Assembly (NCBI GenBank): GCA_934486915.1
Contig: CAKSRC010000055.1
Location: 1 to 5,652, forward strand
Source: an uncultured Eubacteriales bacterium
GTDB lineage: Bacteria > Bacillota > Clostridia > Oscillospirales > Acutalibacteraceae
Length of the DNA: 5,652 nt
Direction of reading: 5' to 3'
Positions 3,377 through 5,652 of this stretch are shown piece after piece. The position numbers were made by a program, and so were the translations under genes. The notes below the pieces were generated by a model. It saw only the letters and a program-made list of their open reading frames with translations. It was not told where the DNA came from and did not search any database. How positions within the stretch are numbered: the first letter of the stretch is position 1; every line of letters starts with the position of its first letter.

Positions 3377-4237
3377 TCAAACTAAGTTACCTATATTGTC
3401 CGCAATAAACGCAAAATCTTTCAAGGTAAGTTTTTCAGCCCTTACTCTTGGATCCATATTACCCTTTGCCAAAATGTCTACTATAGCTTCCTTTTCTATA
3501 TTAAAGTAAGAAGCTAAACAGTTTTGCATGGTTTTACGTCTTTGTGAAAATCCTGCTTTTATAACCTTAAATAATAATTCTTTGTTTTTTACCTCCACTG
3601 GAGGTTTTTTTAGTATATTGAGTTTTATTACTGAAGAATCAACCTTAGGTGCAGGCATGAAACTGCCCTTTGATACTTGAAATAATATTTGTGGCTCGGC
3701 ATAGTAACTTATGGCGACACTTATAGCTCCTGCCTCTCGACTGCCAGGACGAGCACATATGCGGTCTGCTGCTTCCTTTTGAACCATGACGGTTAGACTC
3801 TCTATGGGGAGTTCCTCCTCCAAAAACCTCATGATTACGGGAGAAGTTATGTAATATGGCAAATTTGCGCACACAAACACGGGCATATCGCCAAATTCTT
3901 CTTTTAGAATTTTTTTAATATCGATTTTAAGGATATCTCCATTAATAATTTTTATATTGTCGAAGTCGCTTAAAGTTTCGTCAAGGACGGGTAAAAGACT
4001 TTTATCAAGTTCTATCGATACAACTTTTTTAGCCCTTTGGGCGAGTTCATAGGTCAATACTCCAATCCCAGGGCCTACCTCCAATACTCCACCCTCTTTG
4101 GAAACACCGCAGTTTTCCGCCATTTTAGGGCATACACTTGGATTTATTAGAAAATTTTGGCCTAGAGATTTAGAAAAATTAAAGCCATAATTTTTTAGAA
4201 TATCTTTAATCGTTGATATATTAGAAAGGTTGTTCAT
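3377..4237 (-). CDS. rsmA: 16S rRNA dimethyladenosine transferase RsmA (KsgA)
   Basis: A cytoplasmic enzyme that uses S-adenosylmethionine to dimethylate the two adjacent adenines of helix 45 (A1518/A1519 in E. coli numbering) late in 30S assembly. The 286-aa length is normal. Family hallmarks in order are KSLGQNFL (23-30), the SAM-binding motif I EVGPGIG (53-59), the acidic ribose contact E76 in SIELD, NGD (100-101), and the catalytic NLPYYITSP (125-133). These are followed by PAPKVDSSV (195-203) and AGFSQRRKTMQN (228-239) of the C-terminal helical domain. Loss of KsgA gives kasugamycin resistance in several bacteria. GGAGG lies 4 nt before the ATG, slightly close, but no better start is available. 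It has its own promoter (4274-4302) and lies behind an XRE gene on the same strand. The usual neighbours of this gene (rnmV, ispE, veg) are absent. Confidence 0.97.
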   Translation of the reverse strand: MNNLSNISTIKDILKNYGFNFSKSLGQNFLINPSVCPKMAENCGVSKEGGVLEVGPGIGVLTYELAQRAKKVVSIELDKSLLPVLDETLSDFDNIKIINGDILKIDIKKILKEEFGDMPVFVCANLPYYITSPVIMRFLEEELPIESLTVMVQKEAADRICARPGSREAGAISVAISYYAEPQILFQVSKGSFMPAPKVDSSVIKLNILKKPPVEVKNKELLFKVIKAGFSQRRKTMQNCLASYFNIEKEAIVDILAKGNMDPRVRAEKLTLKDFAFIADNIGNLV

Positions 4238-4273
4238 AAAGCCTCCAAAAAAAATATTGTACTTTAATATTGT

Positions 4274-4302
4274 ATCATAAACAATAGGTACTTTGTAGGC
4301 AA
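4274..4302 (-). promoter_or_regulatory. Probable promoter of rsmA
   Basis: On the minus strand, TTGCCT (4302-4297), 17 nt and TATGAT (4279-4274). An alternative pairs TTGACT (4310-4305) with TATTGT (4286-4281) at 18 nt. Either would separate rsmA from the upstream regulator gene. Confidence 0.5.
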
Positions 4303-4312
4303 TAAGTCAAAA

Positions 4313-4612
4313 TTATGTTGCCTCCTGCGCATTATCACTGTTGCTGTTTTTAATATATAAATTATAACCGTCTTTAGCTAATAAATAGAATATATGCACT
4401 TTAAATATCTTAGATATCTTGAGTAAAGTAAATATGTTTGGCAAGGTTTTGCCATGTTCATAGTATGTGTAGGTTGACCTTTCAATATCAAGAATACTTG
4501 CAACCTGCTTTTGAGACATTGCAATATTATTTCTAAATTTTCTTAAGTTAGATGTTAGATCTTGATTGTTGTGTATGTATTGAAATTCATACGTTCCTTC
4601 TAAATGTTCCAT
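4313..4612 (-). CDS. XRE-family regulator, 99 aa, paralogue of 16-297
   Basis: A Cro/CI helix-turn-helix protein. The domain spans about residues 20-78: LRKFRNNIAMSQKQVASILD, then IERSTYTYYEHGKTLPNIFT, then LLKISKIFKVHIFYLL. The N-terminal 19 residues and the polar C-terminus (NSNSDNAQEAT) carry no known domain. Its recognition helix and the KTLPNIF segment are nearly the same as in the regulator at 16-297, so the two may bind related sites. AAGGGTGA (4619-4626) precedes the ATG at about 6 nt. It diverges from the XRE gene at 4772. The minus promoter (TTGACA 4698-4693, TAAAAT 4675-4670, 17-nt spacer) is overlapped by the palindrome at 4671-4687, which suggests repression by itself or its neighbour. 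Confidence 0.87.
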   Translation of the reverse strand: MEHLEGTYEFQYIHNNQDLTSNLRKFRNNIAMSQKQVASILDIERSTYTYYEHGKTLPNIFTLLKISKIFKVHIFYLLAKDGYNLYIKNSNSDNAQEAT

Positions 4613-4669
4613 TAATTTTCACCCTTTTAAATAACCTTTTATAAACTTTAATTATTATAAAGCATAATA

Positions 4670-4698
4670 ATTTTAAACGATTTAAAAGTTAATGTCAA
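4670..4698 (-). promoter_or_regulatory. Promoter of the XRE gene at 4313-4612
   Basis: On the minus strand, TTGACA (4698-4693), 17 nt and TAAAAT (4675-4670), 11 of 12 consensus bases. The -10 and part of the spacer lie inside operator A (4671-4687). Confidence 0.75.
4671..4687. promoter_or_regulatory. Operator A, TTTTAAA-CGA-TTTAAAA
   Basis: A perfect palindrome with 7-bp arms around CGA, covering the -10 of the minus-strand XRE promoter. It shares its core and centre with operator B 31 bp away (three helical turns), so it reads as a repressor site rather than chance AT-richness. Confidence 0.65.
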
Positions 4699-4703
4699 TG
4701 TAT

Positions 4704-4716
4704 TTTAACGATTAAA
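4704..4716. promoter_or_regulatory. Operator B, TTTAA-CGA-TTAAA
   Basis: A perfect palindrome with 5-bp arms and the same CGA centre as operator A. It covers the -35 of the plus-strand promoter (4705-4710). Two related sites, one per divergent promoter, give a switch-like layout. Confidence 0.65.
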
Positions 4717-4733
4717 TGTTCAATTATTATAAT
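4705..4733 (+). promoter_or_regulatory. Promoter of the XRE gene at 4772-5080
   Basis: TTAACG (4705-4710), 17 nt and TATAAT (4728-4733). A second TATAAT at 4743-4748 has no good -35. The -35 box is inside operator B. Confidence 0.6.
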
Positions 4734-4771
4734 AATGAATTTTATAATAGTTATATAGGAGGCGAGTAAGA

Positions 4772-5080
4772 GTGGAAGAAAAGTATATTGGCGACAGAAT
4801 AGGAAAACTTAGATATAAAAAGGGTATATCTGCACGCGATATGAGTCTTTCACTCGGTCAAGGCGGAAATTATATTAATCAAATAGAAAACCATAAATCG
4901 CTTCCATCAATGAAAATGTTCTTGTATATATGTGAATATTTAGAGGTATCACCTTCTGAATTTTTTGACGAACAAAATGAAAGTCCCGAACTAATCACCA
5001 ATATAAATGAAAGGCTAAAAACTTTAAATGACAATCAGTTAAAGTCTATCTTATCGTTCTTAAACAGTTTTAGCAATTAA
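4772..5080 (+). CDS. XRE-family regulator, 102 aa
   Basis: A Cro/CI helix-turn-helix domain at residues about 6-65: IGDRIGKLRYKKGISARDMS, then LGQGGNYINQIENHKSLPSM, then YICEYLEVSPSEFFDE. A helical tail follows (INERLKTLNDNQLKSILSFL) of the type that dimerises small XRE proteins. The GTG start is chosen because AGGAGG (4757-4762) lies 9 nt before it. It diverges from the XRE gene at 4313-4612 and shares its control region, with operator B on its promoter and operator A on the other. The pair resembles a CI/Cro-type arrangement, although no phage gene is seen. The target beyond its own region is unknown. A fifth HTH gene follows on the same strand after a 128-nt gap. Confidence 0.88.
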   Translation: MEEKYIGDRIGKLRYKKGISARDMSLSLGQGGNYINQIENHKSLPSMKMFLYICEYLEVSPSEFFDEQNESPELITNINERLKTLNDNQLKSILSFLNSFSN

Positions 5081-5081
5081 G

Positions 5082-5117
5082 ACTCAAAAGAGACGAGTTT
5101 TATTTTGAGTATATACT
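5082..5117. repeat. Inverted repeat plus AGTATATACT palindrome
   Basis: ACTCAAAA (5082-5089) is complementary to TTTTGAGT (5103-5110) across 13 nt, and it overlaps the 10-bp palindrome AGTATATACT (5108-5117). It begins right after the stop of the 4772 gene and lies upstream of the next HTH gene, so it may be a weak hairpin terminator, an operator, or both. Confidence 0.45.
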
Positions 5118-5127
5118 ATATTTGTGG

Positions 5128-5156
5128 TTTTCACGTTTCATTGATGTAATTATACA
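5128..5156 (+). promoter_or_regulatory. Possible weak promoter of the HTH gene at 5209
   Basis: TTTTCA (5128-5133), 17 nt and TATACA (5151-5156), four of six matches in each box. It is the best candidate in the gap but could be chance in AT-rich DNA, since read-through from the 4772 gene is also possible. Confidence 0.3.
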
Positions 5157-5208
5157 ACTCATAAGTGTTATTGTCAATAATGATATTACATTAATGAGGT
5201 GTAAAACA

Positions 5209-5457
5209 TTGAAAACAATAAAATATCAAAATCATAAGAATATCATATTTAAACGTTTGGCTGAAGCAAGAATGAGATTAAACCTATCTCAGCAAGACCT
5301 TGCTATTAAGATGCAGGTACTGGGAGTGTCAATAGATCAACAGGCAATAAGTAAAATTGAACTTGATAAAAGAATTGTTACAGACTACGAGTTGATGTGC
5401 TTTTGTAAGGTGCTAAATGTTAGTGAAAAATGGTTATTTGGTGAATTCGATGAATAA
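5209..5457 (+). CDS. HTH (XRE-family) regulator, 82 aa
   Basis: A small DNA-binding protein with a Cro/CI-type domain: FKRLAEARMRLNLSQQDLAI, then QVLGVSIDQQAISKIELDKR, then YELMCFCKVLNVSEKWLFGE. The helix-turn-helix has a longer turn between helices 2 and 3 (MQVLGVSIDQQ) than the other four regulators, a variant common in Firmicutes, so it is from another branch. I chose the TTG start at 5209 because GAGGTG (5196-5201) lies 7 nt before it. The longer reading from 5122 and the ATG at 5194 lack ribosome binding sites and would add a hydrophobic N-terminus untypical for the family. A strong terminator follows. It may be co-transcribed with the 4772 gene; no partner or ligand is evident. Confidence 0.8.
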   Translation: MKTIKYQNHKNIIFKRLAEARMRLNLSQQDLAIKMQVLGVSIDQQAISKIELDKRIVTDYELMCFCKVLNVSEKWLFGEFDE

Positions 5458-5497
5458 TGATTTTTAGGTTATAAATTTGTGTAAAAGGATTATCACT

Positions 5498-5536
5498 AAA
5501 AAACCTCCCCCATCATAGTTTGGGGGAGGTTTTTTT
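5498..5536. terminator. Strong bidirectional terminator
   Basis: AAAAAACCTCCCCCA (5498-5512) pairs with TGGGGGAGGTTTTTT (5521-5535) around an 8-nt loop, followed by a further T. The A-run on the left gives a T-tract on the other strand. It closes the HTH genes and insulates gpr. Confidence 0.95.
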
Positions 5537-5544
5537 CTTTTATG

Positions 5545-5574
5545 GAATAGCTTTACTTTATTTAGTTAATACTA
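5545..5574 (+). promoter_or_regulatory. Possible sigma-G/sigma-F promoter of gpr
   Basis: GAATA (5545-5549), 18 nt and AATACTA (5568-5574). The known forespore sigma-G pattern is about GHATR, 17-18 nt, CATNHTA. All positions fit except the first base of the -10, where C is expected. Known gpr genes are transcribed in the forespore, so the context agrees. Confidence 0.45.
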
Positions 5575-5595
5575 AATTTTGTGGGAGTTGATAAA

Positions 5596-5652
5596 ATGAA
5601 TTTTAGGACAGACTTAGCCCTTGAACGTCGACAAAACATAAAAGAAGATATA
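5596..5652 (+). CDS. gpr: Germination protease Gpr, N-terminal fragment (19 codons)
   Basis: Only MNFRTDLALERRQNIKEDI is in the window; the gene continues to the right. The RTDLALE segment is the hallmark at the N-terminus of Gpr, the aspartic-type spore protease that degrades small acid-soluble spore proteins during germination. In known members it lies in the propeptide region removed on activation. GGGAG about 8 nt before the ATG is a fair ribosome binding site, and a possible forespore promoter lies just upstream. The identification rests on a short motif, so it is probable rather than certain. It supports an endospore-forming host. Confidence 0.75.
   Translation, partial: MNFRTDLALERRQNIKEDI

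Noticed and set aside
3645..3872. 75-aa minus-strand ORF
   Set aside because: Out-of-frame shadow inside rsmA.

Overview
The window is AT-rich (apart from one GC-rich island) and most likely comes from a spore-forming member of the Clostridia. This rests on strong AGGAGG-type ribosome binding sites, consensus sigma-A promoters, a clostridial RsmA, and at the right edge the first codons of a germination protease (Gpr-like) gene behind a possible forespore sigma promoter. Only rsmA, the tRNA-Leu and gpr are ordinary housekeeping genes. Between them lie five small Cro/CI-type (XRE) regulators and several unusual elements.

Region by region. 1-980 (minus strand): a perfect TTGACA-N17-TATAAT promoter (950-978) drives about 500 nt of non-coding, hairpin-rich, locally 50-60% GC sequence. 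This ends at an AGGAGG site and a 47-codon Cys-containing ORF whose stop overlaps (GTGA) the start of an XRE regulator (16-297). 994-1946: a cassette bounded by two identical 67-bp direct repeats, each containing a terminator. It holds an XRE repressor (minus) and a divergent 136-aa gene of unknown function (plus), with three copies of an 18-bp operator between them. 1943-2141: tRNA-Leu(UAA) with its own promoter and terminator (minus). 2142-3376: AT-rich DNA with a 34-bp perfect palindrome, then a consensus promoter and three well-spaced small ORFs (31, 35 and 30 codons) that encode leaderless, amphipathic, hydrophobic peptides resembling phenol-soluble modulins in pattern. 3377-4302: rsmA (minus) with its own promoter. 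4313-5457: two divergent XRE genes sharing a control region with two copies of a TTTAA-CGA-TTAAA operator, one on each promoter, followed by a fifth HTH gene and a strong terminator. 5545-5652: gpr start.

How it may work together (inference): each regulator seems to be autoregulated through a local palindromic operator, as in phage-type switches. The regulators at 16-297 and 4313-4612 are close paralogues. The peptide operon and the large structured RNA are the parts least explained by known annotation and the best candidates for something new. No integrase, transporter, immunity protein, protease or CRISPR component is visible, so any link between the regulators and the peptides or RNA is unproven.
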